Source of the DNA: Imhoffiella purpurea
GTDB lineage: Bacteria; Pseudomonadota; Gammaproteobacteria; Chromatiales; Chromatiaceae
Length of the DNA: 64,000 nucleotides
Direction: 5' to 3'
Assembly (NCBI RefSeq): GCF_000585215.1
Contig: NZ_AONC01000012.1
Span: 1 to 64,000 of the forward strand
Below the pieces are notes generated by a model. It did no database searches. It saw only the letters and a list, made by a program, of their open reading frames with translations, and was not told where the DNA came from. A program made the translations under genes and the position numbers. The first letter of the stretch is position 1. Every line of letters begins with the position of its first letter. Shown here in pieces: positions 44,629 through 54,291 of this stretch.

Positions 44629-45102
44629 TCAACCGCCACGGTGATACGGGTGGCCCTGCATGAGGGTCCAGGCACGATAGATCTGCTCGGCCAGAATCAC
44701 CCTCACCAGCGGATGGGGAAAGGTCATCGCCGACAGCGACCAGCGCTGCTCGGCGCGCTCGAGACAGTCCCGGGCAAGACCGTCGGCCCCTCCGACCACC
44801 AGTGCCCGATCGCAGCCGGAGGCGAGCCAATTGCCGAGATGGCCCGATAGCTGCTCCGTGCTCCAATCCTGTCCGCGCTCGTCCAGCACGGTGATCGCGG
44901 CCCCCTTGGGGACCGCCTTGAGGATGCGCCGCCCCTCTTCCTCGCGCGCCTGATTCGCGGATGTGGAACGTCCGCGACGCAAGGGATCGATCTCGATGAG
45001 GTTCAGCGAGCACTCGCGCGGCAGGCGCTTGGCATATTCCGCGTAGCCCTCCTCCACCCAGCCGGGCATGCGTCGACCGACGCAGATGAGATGGATTCGC
45101 AT
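44629..45102 (-). CDS. rlmH: 23S rRNA pseudouridine-1915 N3-methyltransferase RlmH
   Basis: 157 residues, an SPOUT-class knotted methyltransferase acting on the assembled 70S ribosome at position 1915 of 23S rRNA. MRIHLICVGRRMPGWVEEGYAEYAKRLP is the family N terminus; the cofactor knot is in VLDERGQDWSTEQLS and LVVGGADGLA; the C terminus ends YRAWTLMQGHPYHRG. The start at 45102 is chosen by family length, although the frame is open to 45141. The usual neighbour rsfS is absent. The divergent tatA starts 248 bases away. Confidence 0.95.
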   Translation of the reverse strand: MRIHLICVGRRMPGWVEEGYAEYAKRLPRECSLNLIEIDPLRRGRSTSANQAREEEGRRILKAVPKGAAITVLDERGQDWSTEQLSGHLGNWLASGCDRALVVGGADGLARDCLERAEQRWSLSAMTFPHPLVRVILAEQIYRAWTLMQGHPYHRGG

Positions 45103-45350
45103 GAAAAATACGTCTTGCCGCCGACAAAGGCATGTCATCATCGCCTATATGGCCATCCGGCGTAAATCCGCAAAACCTCCGCTTCCGAGACGGCTCGGCT
45201 TTCGGTTATGATTTCGAGGATCGACCATCCGGGCGGAAGACTGAGCGCCCGAAGCGGCGAGCCGCCGGACAACCAAGCCGGCGTGGGCGGTCGTCGCGAA
45301 CGAACGAGAGACCATCAGGCGCGCGATCTGCGCGGCGGAGACATTGACGC

Positions 45351-45599
45351 ATGGGAATCGGCGGCATCAGCATCTGGCAACTTCTGATCGTTCTGGTCAT
45401 CGTTCTGCTGTTGTTCGGGACCAAGCGCCTCAAGAACGTCGGCTCGGACCTCGGGGACGCCATCAAGGGCTTCCGCCGCTCGCTCTCGAGCACTGACGAG
45501 GAGGAGACGCCGAACGTCTCCGATCCGAGCGCGTCCAAGCGAACCGCCGAGCGGACGAGCTCCAACCCGCCGCCCGACCGCGACTCCGAGCGTGCCTGA
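45351..45599 (+). CDS. tatA: Twin-arginine translocase subunit TatA
   Basis: 82 residues: a short N terminus, one membrane helix (residues about 6-22, [17 protein letters not shown]), the hinge [13 protein letters not shown], an amphipathic helix and a polar acidic tail. TatA multimers form the pore or membrane-weakening patch of the Tat export system for folded proteins. GGAG lies about 11 bases upstream. tatB follows 49 bases downstream; tatC is not present in the window. Confidence 0.95.
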   Translation: MGIGGISIWQLLIVLVIVLLLFGTKRLKNVGSDLGDAIKGFRRSLSSTDEEETPNVSDPSASKRTAERTSSNPPPDRDSERA

Positions 45600-45648
45600 A
45601 CCCTTCTCGAACCCCGTCCCCTCATGAAACCTAGGTTGACGATACCCC

Positions 45649-45972
45649 ATGTTCGACGTCGGCTTCACTGAACTGCTGCTGATCGGCGTGGTCGCGCTCG
45701 TGGTGCTGGGCCCCGAGCGCCTGCCCCGGGTGGCCCGCGTGGCCGGCATGTGGGTCGGCAAGGCACGCCGCACCCTGTCCTCGGTCAAGCAGGAGATCGA
45801 TCGCGAACTCAAGGCCGAGGAGCTCAACCGCATCCTCGACCGGCAGTCCAGAATCGACCCGCTCGAAACCATTCTCGAGGAGCCCGCGAAGACGCCGACC
45901 CCGGAGTCTCGCCCGCCCGAGAAGACCACCAATTCGACTGCCACCAAGCCGGATCAGCCAGCGCGCGACTGA
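45649..45972 (+). CDS. tatB: Twin-arginine translocase subunit TatB
   Basis: 107 residues. MFDVGFTELLLIGVVALVVLGPERLPRVARVAG is the characteristic TatB N terminus with the Glu8 of the membrane helix and the Gly-Pro hinge. A long amphipathic helix (about 35-70) and a disordered tail follow. TatB together with TatC forms the receptor for twin-arginine signal peptides, so tatC must lie elsewhere. The next gene, 97 bases downstream, is an unrelated ion transporter. Confidence 0.93.
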   Translation: MFDVGFTELLLIGVVALVVLGPERLPRVARVAGMWVGKARRTLSSVKQEIDRELKAEELNRILDRQSRIDPLETILEEPAKTPTPESRPPEKTTNSTATKPDQPARD

Positions 45973-46069
45973 AGGCCCAAGGACAGCCAACCTTGCGCCG
46001 CCGCGACCTCCTCGATTGTCGGACGGCGAGATATTCCATCCGACCATTCCTCAACGACGAGGTCCAACC

Positions 46070-47533
46070 TTGAATCCCTTGCCCAATCCCAGTTCCGCGA
46101 ATCCGGACGCCAAGCATTCCAGCCTGCCCTGGCGCCGATCGATCGTCGCCCTCTTCATGCTGGTCGCGCTCGCCATGCCGTTGCTGCTCTACGCGGCCCC
46201 GGTCGGAAACCCGATCAGCATCCTCGGCATCCGCATCGAATTCATCCTCTTCGCCCTGACCCTGCTGGGCGTCGCCTTCTTCCACAATCACACGCTCCTG
46301 GTGGCGCTCGCCGGACTCTCGGCCATCACCGCCTACAAGTGGCACATCGCCGGGTTCGAACAGGGCCTGGGGCTCGATGGGCTGCTGCATCATCTGGGTC
46401 ACGAGTGGGTCATCCTGACCAACCTGCTGGGCCTGCTGCTGGGATTCGCGCTGCTGGCGCGCCACTTCGAGGACAGCGGCGTGCCGGACGCCCTGCCGCG
46501 CTTCCTGCCGCAGGGGGCGTTCGGGGCCTTCACCCTGCTGTGCCTCATCTTCGTGATGTCGGCCTTCCTCGACAACATCGCCGCCGCCCTGATCGGCGGG
46601 ACCATCGCCGCCAGCGTCTACAAGTACAAGGTCCACATCGGCTATCTGGCCGCCATCGTCGCCGCCTCCAACGCCGGCGGAGCGGGCAGCGTCGTCGGCG
46701 ACACCACGACCACCATGATGTGGATCTCCGGCGTCGCCCCGTATCAGGTCCTGCACGCCTTCATCGCCGCCGGCGCGGCCCTCCTGCTGTTCGGCATCCC
46801 GGCCTCGATCCAGCAGAGCCGAACCGCGCCCATCGTCCGCGACACCTCCACCGAGGTGCGCATCGATTGGGACCGACTCTGGATCGTCGGCGGCATCCTG
46901 GCCGCGGCCGTCGCCACCAACGTGATCGTGAACTGGGCCTTCAAGGACATCGCCGAGAGCTTCCCCTTCCTCGGCGTCGCGGTCTGGGTCGCCATCCTCG
47001 CCGCCATGCGGGTGCGTCAGCCCGAATGGGGCCTGTTGCCTGAGGCCCTCAAGGGCAGCCTCTTCCTGCTGTCGCTGGTCTTCTGCGCCTCGCTGATGCC
47101 GGTCGAGGAGTTGCCCGAGGCATCCTGGTTCTCGGCCATGATCCTGGGCTTCGTCTCCGCAGTGTTCGACAACATCCCGCTGACGGCCCTGGCCATCCAG
47201 CAGGGCGGATTCGACTGGGGCGTCCTGGCCTTCGCGGTCGGCTTCGGCGGCTCCATGGTATGGTTCGGCAGCTCCGCCGGCGTGGCGCTCTCCAATATGT
47301 ATCCTCAGGCGAAGTCCGTGGGCGCCTGGCTGCGCAACGGCTGGCATATCCCGATCGGCTATGTGGCCGGCTTCGCGCTGCTGATGCTGACGCTCGGCTG
47401 GCATCCGGAACCACCGCATCATGCCAGCGACGAGGCCAGCGCCTCGGCCGACCACCCGGCCTCGCTGACGGCCCCCGAACCCCAGGCACAGCTCGCCTTC
47501 CACGCCCCGAACGGGCAGGAGTCGTTCCAATGA
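46070..47533 (+). CDS. NhaD/ArsB-type ion transporter superfamily membrane protein
   Basis: 487 residues from a TTG start at 46070 with GAGG seven bases upstream; the frame reaches another TTG at 46016. About 11-12 membrane segments. The paired re-entrant motifs FVMSAFLDNIAAALIGG and GFVSAVFDNIPLTALAIQ, each with an Asp-Asn pair, and SNAGGAGSVVGDTTTTMMW are typical of the ion transporter superfamily (NhaD Na+/H+ antiporters, ArsB, citrate transporters). A sodium/proton antiporter is the best guess. Its stop overlaps the start of the universal stress protein (ATGA), a tight functional link. Confidence 0.85.
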   Translation: MNPLPNPSSANPDAKHSSLPWRRSIVALFMLVALAMPLLLYAAPVGNPISILGIRIEFILFALTLLGVAFFHNHTLLVALAGLSAITAYKWHIAGFEQGLGLDGLLHHLGHEWVILTNLLGLLLGFALLARHFEDSGVPDALPRFLPQGAFGAFTLLCLIFVMSAFLDNIAAALIGGTIAASVYKYKVHIGYLAAIVAASNAGGAGSVVGDTTTTMMWISGVAPYQVLHAFIAAGAALLLFGIPASIQQSRTAPIVRDTSTEVRIDWDRLWIVGGILAAAVATNVIVNWAFKDIAESFPFLGVAVWVAILAAMRVRQPEWGLLPEALKGSLFLLSLVFCASLMPVEELPEASWFSAMILGFVSAVFDNIPLTALAIQQGGFDWGVLAFAVGFGGSMVWFGSSAGVALSNMYPQAKSVGAWLRNGWHIPIGYVAGFALLMLTLGWHPEPPHHASDEASASADHPASLTAPEPQAQLAFHAPNGQESFQ

Positions 47534-47955
47534 TCAAGTTTCTGGTCCCGGTCGATGGCTCGGAATTCGCGGATCGCGCCGTTCAGCACCTGATCAAGCT
47601 GGCCCAATGCCAGCAGCCGGCGGAGATCCATCTGCTCAACGTGCGCAGTCCGGTCGACGCCTGGGAGGTCAAGCGCTTCCTCAGGGCGGAGGAGATCGCC
47701 AAGGCCCAGCAGAGCGAGGGCGAGAGCGACATGCAGTCGGCCCGAGACCTGCTCGATCGGGCACAGATGCCCTACACCCCCCATATCATGGTCGGTCCGG
47801 TCGCTCAGACCATCGCCCAGCTCGCCAAGGATCTGAACTGCGACGCCATCGTGATGGGCACCCACGGCCGGGGCGAACTGGCGAACCTGGTCATGGGATC
47901 CATCGCCGCCAAGGTCATCCATCTGGTGAAGATCCCGGTCACCCTGGTCAAGTGA
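47530..47955 (+). CDS. Universal stress protein, UspA family
   Basis: 141 residues with the Usp fold: KFLVPVDGSEFADRAVQHL at the N terminus and the nucleotide-binding signature VMGTHGRGELANLVMGSIAAKVIH near the C terminus (G-2x-G-9x-G(S/T)), typical of ATP-binding members. It overlaps the upstream transporter gene by four bases, so it probably regulates or accompanies that transporter. Usp proteins encoded with antiporters are known in several bacteria. Confidence 0.93.
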   Translation: MIKFLVPVDGSEFADRAVQHLIKLAQCQQPAEIHLLNVRSPVDAWEVKRFLRAEEIAKAQQSEGESDMQSARDLLDRAQMPYTPHIMVGPVAQTIAQLAKDLNCDAIVMGTHGRGELANLVMGSIAAKVIHLVKIPVTLVK

Positions 47956-47972
47956 TCGAACCTTAGGATCCG

Positions 47973-47997
47973 GCCGCGGTCGAAAGATGGCCGCGGC
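47973..47997 (+). terminator. Hairpin after the universal stress gene
   Basis: GCCGCGG (47973-47979) and CCGCGGC (47991-47997) form a 7-bp stem with an 11-nt loop 17 bases past the stop. No T-tract follows, so termination is only likely. The following 180 bases up to the RND operon show no recognisable gene. Confidence 0.4.
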
Positions 47998-48181
47998 GCC
48001 CAGCGCGGGGACGGCGAATCGCGCGCCCCGAACGCAGACCCGCGTCCACGCCCCTCGGCCCGCGTGGCTCGCGACATAACCATAAGAAGGCTCACGAGGA
48101 ACGGACCCGTACCTCCATTGAGGCACTGGCTCACCCGCCCCCATTTCGAGGGGCATCAACGGCAATGCACCCATCCGTCAG

Positions 48182-49363
48182 ATGTTGCGACGACTCTTAC
48201 CCCTCCTGATCCTGCTCGCCGGATTCGGGACCTTCTTCATCCTCAAGGAAACCCGTCCGACGCCTCGGCCGGTCGAGCCCAAGGAGCGGGTCTGGCGCGT
48301 CCAGACCCAGCCGGTCGCCCCAGCCGACCACCAGCCGCTGCTGTCGCTGTTCGGGCGGGTCGAGGCCCCGGACCGTATCCGCGCCTCGGCGCCCGTCGAG
48401 GGACGCCTGATGGAGGTTCCGGTGCGCGACGGCGAGCGCGTCGCGGCCGGCGCCCTGATCGCCCGGCTCGATCCGCGCGATCTGCAGCCCAGACTGCTCA
48501 AGGCCCGCGCCGAGCTGAAGAAGGAGCGTCTGCGCCAGACCCACGACCGCGAGGCGCTGGACCAGGAACGCGAGCTGCTGCGTCTGGCCGAGGCCGCCCT
48601 GGGGCGTGCCGAGCGAGTACAGTCGAAACAGCTGGGCTCGGTCTCGAGCGTCGACGAGGCGCGCGAGTCGCTCGCCCGGGCGCGCCTGTCCGTGACCCTG
48701 CGCGAGCAGTCCATCGCCGAGCAGCCCGCTCGGATCGCCATCCTGGAGGCCGCGCTGGCCGAGGCCGAGCGCGACGCCGCGCGCGGCGAGATCCGCGCCC
48801 CCTTCCCCGCCCGCATTGGCGTGGTCGAGGCCGCCCCCGGGGATCAGCTCAAGGCCAACCAGGCCATCCTCACCCTCTATCCGCTCGACGGGCTCTACGT
48901 CCGCGCCAAGGTGCCCGGCGCCTACGGACCCGAGCTGCGCCAGGCGCTCGCCGAGGGTGCCCGACTGGAGGCCCGGGGCGAGCAGGCCGGACGCCGGGTC
49001 GCCGCCGTGCTGGAGCGCATCTCGGGCGAGGCCGACGCCCGCGGGGTCGACGCCCTGCTGCGGCTCGCCCCGGAGACCGAGCTTCCGCTCGGCGCCTTCG
49101 TCGAGCTGCAGCTGCAGCGCCCGGTCGCGCCCGGCACCATCGCCGTCCCCTTCGCCGCCCTGCACGGCGGCGACCGGCTCTTTCTCGTCGAGGACGAGCG
49201 GCTGCATGGGGTCCGGGTCGAGCGCGTCGGCGAACTGGACGACCGCGGCGGTGCCAGCGGCCTCCAGGTGGTGCGCGCACCCGATCTGCCCGCGGACGCC
49301 GAGGTGATGGTCACCCACCTGCCCAACGCAGTCGAGGGGCTCAAGGTGGAGTCGATCCAGTGA
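48182..49363 (+). CDS. RND efflux membrane fusion protein
   Basis: 393 residues of the HlyD/AcrA type. A hydrophobic N-terminal segment (LLPLLILLAGFGTFFIL) anchors it in the inner membrane. Then come the first half of the lipoyl domain (GRVEAPDRIRASAPVEGRLMEVPVRDGERVAAGALIARLD), a long alpha hairpin (about 100-195), the second lipoyl half with IRAPFPARIGVVEAAPGDQL, and a beta-barrel region. It works with the permease encoded 13 bases downstream. No ribosome binding site is obvious at the ATG. Confidence 0.9.
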   Translation: MLRRLLPLLILLAGFGTFFILKETRPTPRPVEPKERVWRVQTQPVAPADHQPLLSLFGRVEAPDRIRASAPVEGRLMEVPVRDGERVAAGALIARLDPRDLQPRLLKARAELKKERLRQTHDREALDQERELLRLAEAALGRAERVQSKQLGSVSSVDEARESLARARLSVTLREQSIAEQPARIAILEAALAEAERDAARGEIRAPFPARIGVVEAAPGDQLKANQAILTLYPLDGLYVRAKVPGAYGPELRQALAEGARLEARGEQAGRRVAAVLERISGEADARGVDALLRLAPETELPLGAFVELQLQRPVAPGTIAVPFAALHGGDRLFLVEDERLHGVRVERVGELDDRGGASGLQVVRAPDLPADAEVMVTHLPNAVEGLKVESIQ

Positions 49364-49376
49364 CGGAGCGCCTGCA

Positions 49377-52300
49377 GTGAGCCTGGATCCGATCGCGGTC
49401 TTCGCCCGTCACCGGCTGCTGGCCAACCTGCTGATGGGCGTCATCTTCATCGTCGGCGCCATCGCGCTGAGCCGCATGAACGTCCAGTTCTTCCCGACCT
49501 TCGAGCTCGACATCATCTCGGTGCGCGTGGTCTGGAGCGGCGCCGCCGCCGAGGACGTGGAGAACGGCATCGTCATCCCGCTCGAGGAGCGGCTCAAGAC
49601 GGTCGACGGGCTCAAGAAGCTCACCTCGACCGCCGCCCAGGGCATCGCCAGCATCTCGCTGGAGCTGAACGAGGGCACGGACCCGCTGCTGGCGCTCGAC
49701 CAGGTCCGCCAGCGGGTCGACGAATTCCGCAACCTGCCCCAGGAGGCCGAGACGCCCCAGATCGTGCGGGTCTCGCGCTACGACTCGGTCGCGCGGCTGC
49801 TGGTCTCGGGTCCCAACCTGGCCGACCTGCGCCCCTGGGTGCGCCAGTTCGAGCGCGAGCTCCTGGCGCGCGGCATCGACCGGATCGACATCGACGGAAT
49901 GCCCGAGGAACGGATCGCGATCCAGGTTCCGGGCGCCGCGCTGGAGACCCTGGAGCTCTCGCTCGAGGGCATCGGCCAGCAGATCGACCGCTTGGCCCGC
50001 GACATCCCCTCCGGCATCGCGGGCGACGCCGACGGCGCGCGCGAGCTGCGCGGCCTGGAGCAGCGACGCGACCCGCTCGCCTTCGAGGACCTGGCCGTCC
50101 TCAGCGACGACCGCGCCCTGATCCGGCTCGGCGACGTGGCCACCATCGTGCGCGAGGCCCGGCCCGGCAGCCTGACCCTCTCCGAGATCCAGGACGGGCC
50201 GCCGGGGAAGGCCGCCGAGTCGGACGGCCCCGCCACCATCGAACTGCTGGTGCAGCGCGCCGAGACCGGCAACTCGCTCACCGCCGCGCGCATCTTCGAC
50301 AGCTGGCTGGAGGACACCCGCCCCACCCTGCCGCCGAGCATCCAGCTGACCGTCTTCGACGCCCAGTGGCGCACCATCAATGGCCGTATCGACCTGCTCG
50401 TGCACAACGGGCTGCAGGGATTCACCCTGGTACTGCTGATCCTCTTCGTCTTCCTGCCCGGACGGGTCGCCTTCTGGGTGGCGATGGGCATCCCGACCGC
50501 CTATCTGGCCGCCCTGACCCTGCTCTGGGCCTTCGGCGGCACCATCAACATGATCAGCCTCTTCGGCCTGCTGCTCACCCTCGGCATCATCGACGACGAC
50601 GCCATCGTGATCGGCGAGTACGCCGAGTCCCGCTACCGTCTCGGCATGGCCCCGGCCGAGGCCGCCATCGCCGGCGCGCGGCGCATGTTCTGGCCGGTCA
50701 TGGCCTCGGCCATGACCACCATCGCCGCCTTCCTGCCGCTGATGCTGGTCGGAGGCATCATGGGCAACGTCCTGGGCGACATCCCCTTCGTCGCCGTCAT
50801 GGTGCTGATCGCCTCGCTGGTCGAGGTCTTCCTGGTGATGCCGGCCCATCTGCGCGCCGCCTTCTCCCATCACGTCCGCCAGGAGATCCCCGCCTGGCGC
50901 CAACGGGTCGACGCCGGATTCGACCATTTCCGCGACCGCCTCTACCGTCCGCTGGTCACCAAGGCGGTGCACAACCGCGGCATCACCGTCAGCCTGGTCG
51001 CCGCCATGCTGTTCCTGGCGATCGGACTCATCGCCGGCGGGCGTCTCCAGTTCGTCTTCTTCCCCACGCCCGAGCCCCAGGCCGTCTTCGCCAACGCCAC
51101 CTTCGTCGCCGGCACGCCGCGCGAGCGGACCGCCGCGTTCCTGGACGAGATGGAGCGGGCACTGCAGGAGACCGAACGCGAGCTCGGCGGCAACCTGGTC
51201 GAATCGGCCGTCGCCCGGCTCGGCGCGACCGTCTCGGTCGACGTCGGCGCCGGGGCCAAGGGCGATCAGCTGGCCTCCATCCAGGTCCAGCTGGTGCCGT
51301 CCGAGGAACGCGAGGTGCGCAACGAACGCTTCCTCAAAACCTGGCGCGAGAAGGTGCGGATGCCGGCCGGGCTGGAGAGCCTGGTGATGTCGGCACGCCG
51401 CGCCGGTCCGCCCGGACGCGACCTGACCGTGCGGCTCACCGGCGACGACGCCATGCGGCTCAAGTCGGCCGCCCTGGAGCTGGCCCAGAGCCTGGAGAGC
51501 GTGCCCGGCGTCTCGGACATGGTCGACGACATGCCCTACGGCCGCGAACAGCTCATCTATCGCCTGACACCGGCCGGACAGGCGCTCGGGCTCACCACCG
51601 AGTCCCTCGGACGCCAGCTGCGCGCCGCCTTCGACGGCTATCTGGCCCAGCTGGTCCAGGTCGGACAGGACGAGCTGGAGGTGCGCGTCCTGCTGCCGCG
51701 CGGCGAGCGCACCCGGCTCAGCGCCCTGGAACAGCTGCTGATCCGCGCACCCGACGGCCAGTTCGTCCCCCTCAGCACCGTCTCCGCCTGGGAGACCCGG
51801 CGCGGATTCGAGGCCCTGCGTCACTCGGCGGGACGGCTGGCGGTCGAGGTCTCGGCCGACATCGACCGGGCGCTCGCCACCCCGGACAACGTGCGCGAGG
51901 CCATCTCGCGCGAGCTCCTGCCCCGCCTGGCCCACGACTACGGCATCGAGTACAGCTTCGAGGGCCGCGCCGCCGACCAGCGCGAGACCCTGGGCGACAT
52001 GAAGCTCGGGCTCGTCCTGGGGCTGGGAATGATCTACATCGTCCTGGCGGCCATCTTCTCCAGCTGGGGCTGGCCGCTGGTGGTCATGACCGCGATCCCG
52101 CTCGGACTCATCGGCGCCATCGCCGGACACTGGCTGCTCGGAATCGACCTCACCCTGCTCTCGCTCTTCGGGCTGTTCGGGCTCTCGGGCATCGTGGTCA
52201 ACAACGCCATCATCCTGGTCAGCATGTACCACGAGCTGCGCGAGACCGGCATGGAGATCGACGAGGCCCTGATCGAGGCCGCCTGCTCGCGCCTGCGGGC

Positions 52301-52547
52301 CATGATCCTGACCTCGGCCACCACGGTCGTGGGCCTGGGACCGCTGATCTTCGAGACCAGCCTCCAGGCCCAGTTCCTCATCCCCATGGCCGTCTCCCTG
52401 GCCTTCGGCGTGACCTTCGCGACCCTGCTGGTGCTGCTCTTCACCCCAGCGCTGCTATCGCTGCACGAGAGCCTGCACCAGCGCATGAGCCGGCTCTGGG
52501 GCTGGCTGGGCGGAGAGGAATCACGCAAGCCGGTGACGAGTTCCTGA
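49377..52547 (+). CDS. RND-family efflux permease
   Basis: 1056 residues starting at GTG. Twelve membrane helices and two large periplasmic loops are present. The proton relay in helix 4 reads LGIIDDDAIVIGEYAE, with the paired acidic residues typical of RND pumps, and the second half has FGLSGIVVNNAIILV. The periplasmic part and the motif SRMNVQFFPTFELDIISV match the multidrug/heavy-metal-like branch often found with short fusion proteins in marine and sulfur-oxidising gammaproteobacteria. No outer-membrane channel gene is present here. The substrate is unknown. Confidence 0.93.
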   Translation: MSLDPIAVFARHRLLANLLMGVIFIVGAIALSRMNVQFFPTFELDIISVRVVWSGAAAEDVENGIVIPLEERLKTVDGLKKLTSTAAQGIASISLELNEGTDPLLALDQVRQRVDEFRNLPQEAETPQIVRVSRYDSVARLLVSGPNLADLRPWVRQFERELLARGIDRIDIDGMPEERIAIQVPGAALETLELSLEGIGQQIDRLARDIPSGIAGDADGARELRGLEQRRDPLAFEDLAVLSDDRALIRLGDVATIVREARPGSLTLSEIQDGPPGKAAESDGPATIELLVQRAETGNSLTAARIFDSWLEDTRPTLPPSIQLTVFDAQWRTINGRIDLLVHNGLQGFTLVLLILFVFLPGRVAFWVAMGIPTAYLAALTLLWAFGGTINMISLFGLLLTLGIIDDDAIVIGEYAESRYRLGMAPAEAAIAGARRMFWPVMASAMTTIAAFLPLMLVGGIMGNVLGDIPFVAVMVLIASLVEVFLVMPAHLRAAFSHHVRQEIPAWRQRVDAGFDHFRDRLYRPLVTKAVHNRGITVSLVAAMLFLAIGLIAGGRLQFVFFPTPEPQAVFANATFVAGTPRERTAAFLDEMERALQETERELGGNLVESAVARLGATVSVDVGAGAKGDQLASIQVQLVPSEEREVRNERFLKTWREKVRMPAGLESLVMSARRAGPPGRDLTVRLTGDDAMRLKSAALELAQSLESVPGVSDMVDDMPYGREQLIYRLTPAGQALGLTTESLGRQLRAAFDGYLAQLVQVGQDELEVRVLLPRGERTRLSALEQLLIRAPDGQFVPLSTVSAWETRRGFEALRHSAGRLAVEVSADIDRALATPDNVREAISRELLPRLAHDYGIEYSFEGRAADQRETLGDMKLGLVLGLGMIYIVLAAIFSSWGWPLVVMTAIPLGLIGAIAGHWLLGIDLTLLSLFGLFGLSGIVVNNAIILVSMYHELRETGMEIDEALIEAACSRLRAMILTSATTVVGLGPLIFETSLQAQFLIPMAVSLAFGVTFATLLVLLFTPALLSLHESLHQRMSRLWGWLGGEESRKPVTSS

Positions 52548-52567
52548 TCCGAACGGACAATCGAGGC

Positions 52568-53626
52568 TCAATCCCCCTTGACTGAATCGGGGGAATCGAG
52601 CACGAAATAGGTGTCCACGCGCAGCCCCACCGGCAGGTCCGAGCCCGGATCCAGATCGACCAGCACCTCCAGCACGCGGGTATCCAGACGCTCGTCCGGC
52701 CGCTCGCTGCGCAGACCCTTGCGTCCGACCAGCACCCCCACCCGCGACACATGCCCCGCGAAGCGCCGCTCGCCGTAGGCGTCGGCCCTGACGTAGGCAC
52801 ACTGACCGGGACGGACGAGCGCGATGTCGGCCTCGTCGACCTCGGCGCGCACCCTCAGCACCGAGAGATCGCCGACCGTGACGATGGGCGTCTCGAGCAT
52901 CTCGGTGACCAGCTCGCCGGCATGACGCAGCTTGCGCAGAACCATGCCGTCGACCGGGCTGCGCACGAAGGACTTGTCGAGGACGGCGCGCGCCTCGGCG
53001 AGCCTGGCCTCGGCCAGGGCGACCTCGGCCTCGGCGCGGGCCTGCTCGTCCGCGCGCGGCGGACTCTCGATCACCTCGCGCTGGAAGCGCACCCGCGCCA
53101 GCCGGGCGAGCGCGACCTGCTGCTCGCTGCGGGCACGGTCGAGATCCTGCCGGCTGCCCAGATCGCGCCGGGCGAGCCCCTGCTGGCGCTCGAGCTCCTG
53201 CTCGGCCAGCGCCAGCACCGCCTCGGCCTCCCGGACCTCGGCCTCGGCCTGATCGCGCTCGGCCTGACGGGCACCGTTGATCAGCCGGTCCAGACTCGCC
53301 CGGGCGATCGCCAGCGAGGCCTCGGCGCCCCGCACCCGCGCCCTGTGATCGGCGTTCTCCAGGGTGGCCAGCACCTGGCCGCACCGGATGGGATCGCCCT
53401 CGTCGACCTCGACGCTGGCCAGACGCCCGGTCATGGCCGCCGCGATCTGCATCTCCTCCGAGCGCGGCTCGACCCGGCCGAGCGCGGCGACCTGGGTGCG
53501 GGGCACAGGAACCGGAAGGTGCGATCCGCGTCCCCCATTCGACACACCGTCCCCACCGGCGATGGACAGCCAAACCGGAATGCCCAGAGCCGCGATCGCA
53601 ACCGCGCCGGCCAACCAGCGTTTCAC
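52568..53626 (-). CDS. HlyD-family membrane fusion protein of a DevBCA-like exporter
   Basis: 352 residues from a GTG start with GGAGG seven bases upstream; the start overlaps the stop of the ATPase gene (GTGA). An N-terminal membrane anchor (VKRWLAGAVAIAALGIPVWL) is followed by a lipoyl half with ALGRVEPRSEEMQIAAAMTGRLASVEVDEGD, a long coiled-coil hairpin rich in Ala, Glu and Arg (about 95-240), and the second half with VRSPVDGMVLRKL. It should link the ABC transporter to an outer-membrane channel. In cyanobacteria the homologous DevB set exports glycolipids; here the substrate is unknown. Confidence 0.9.
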   Translation of the reverse strand: MKRWLAGAVAIAALGIPVWLSIAGGDGVSNGGRGSHLPVPVPRTQVAALGRVEPRSEEMQIAAAMTGRLASVEVDEGDPIRCGQVLATLENADHRARVRGAEASLAIARASLDRLINGARQAERDQAEAEVREAEAVLALAEQELERQQGLARRDLGSRQDLDRARSEQQVALARLARVRFQREVIESPPRADEQARAEAEVALAEARLAEARAVLDKSFVRSPVDGMVLRKLRHAGELVTEMLETPIVTVGDLSVLRVRAEVDEADIALVRPGQCAYVRADAYGERRFAGHVSRVGVLVGRKGLRSERPDERLDTRVLEVLVDLDPGSDLPVGLRVDTYFVLDSPDSVKGD

Positions 53627-54291
53627 TGCAGAATCCTCCCATCGGCAATACTGACCACCCGGTCGGCCATCCGCGTCACCCGCGGGTCGTGCGTCACCAT
53701 GACGACGGCCCGCCCCTCCTCGCGGGCGATCCGCCGCAGCAGCTCGACGACCGCCATGCCGTGCTCGGTGTCGAGCGCCGCGGTCGGCTCGTCCGCGAGC
53801 AGGATGGACGGATCGCCGGCCAAGGCGCGGGCGATCGCCACGCGCTGCTTCTCGCCACCAGAGAGCTGACGTGGATAGCCGTGCCGCCGCGGCGCCAGAC
53901 CAACCTCGGCGAGCAGCGTATCGGCCCCGTCCAACGGATAGCCCTTGAGCTCCAGCGCCAGCTGGACGTTCTCCAGGGCCGTCAGGGCCGGGAAGAGATT
54001 GTAGTGCTGGAACACGAAGCCCATGTGGGACAGGCGCAGCCGGGCGCGCTCGGTCTCGGAGAGCGGGTCGAGCGCGATACCCTGCACCTGAACCCGTCCC
54101 AGGGTCGGGCGCAGCAGGCCACCCAGCACCATCAGCAGGCTCGTCTTGCCGCTCCCGGACGGACCCATCAGGGCCAGCATCTCGCCCGACGCCAGGCTCA
54201 GATCGACCCGGTCCAATGCGTGAACCGCCGTGGCACCCTGTCCATAAATGAGCGAGACCTCCTCCGCCTGAATCGCCGGTTTCATGGACAT
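53623..54291 (-). CDS. ABC transporter ATPase, DevA/LolD/MacB-like
   Basis: 222 residues. Walker A GPSGSGKTS, Q-loop FVFQHYNLFPALT, signature LSGGEKQRVAIARAL, Walker B ILLADEPTAALD and the switch His in VMVTHD are all intact. It belongs to the LolD/MacB/DevA branch that powers transport by mechanotransmission rather than direct substrate passage. Its start overlaps the permease stop by one base, and its stop overlaps the fusion-protein start, so all three genes form one operon. Confidence 0.94.
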   Translation of the reverse strand: MSMKPAIQAEEVSLIYGQGATAVHALDRVDLSLASGEMLALMGPSGSGKTSLLMVLGGLLRPTLGRVQVQGIALDPLSETERARLRLSHMGFVFQHYNLFPALTALENVQLALELKGYPLDGADTLLAEVGLAPRRHGYPRQLSGGEKQRVAIARALAGDPSILLADEPTAALDTEHGMAVVELLRRIAREEGRAVVMVTHDPRVTRMADRVVSIADGRILQ

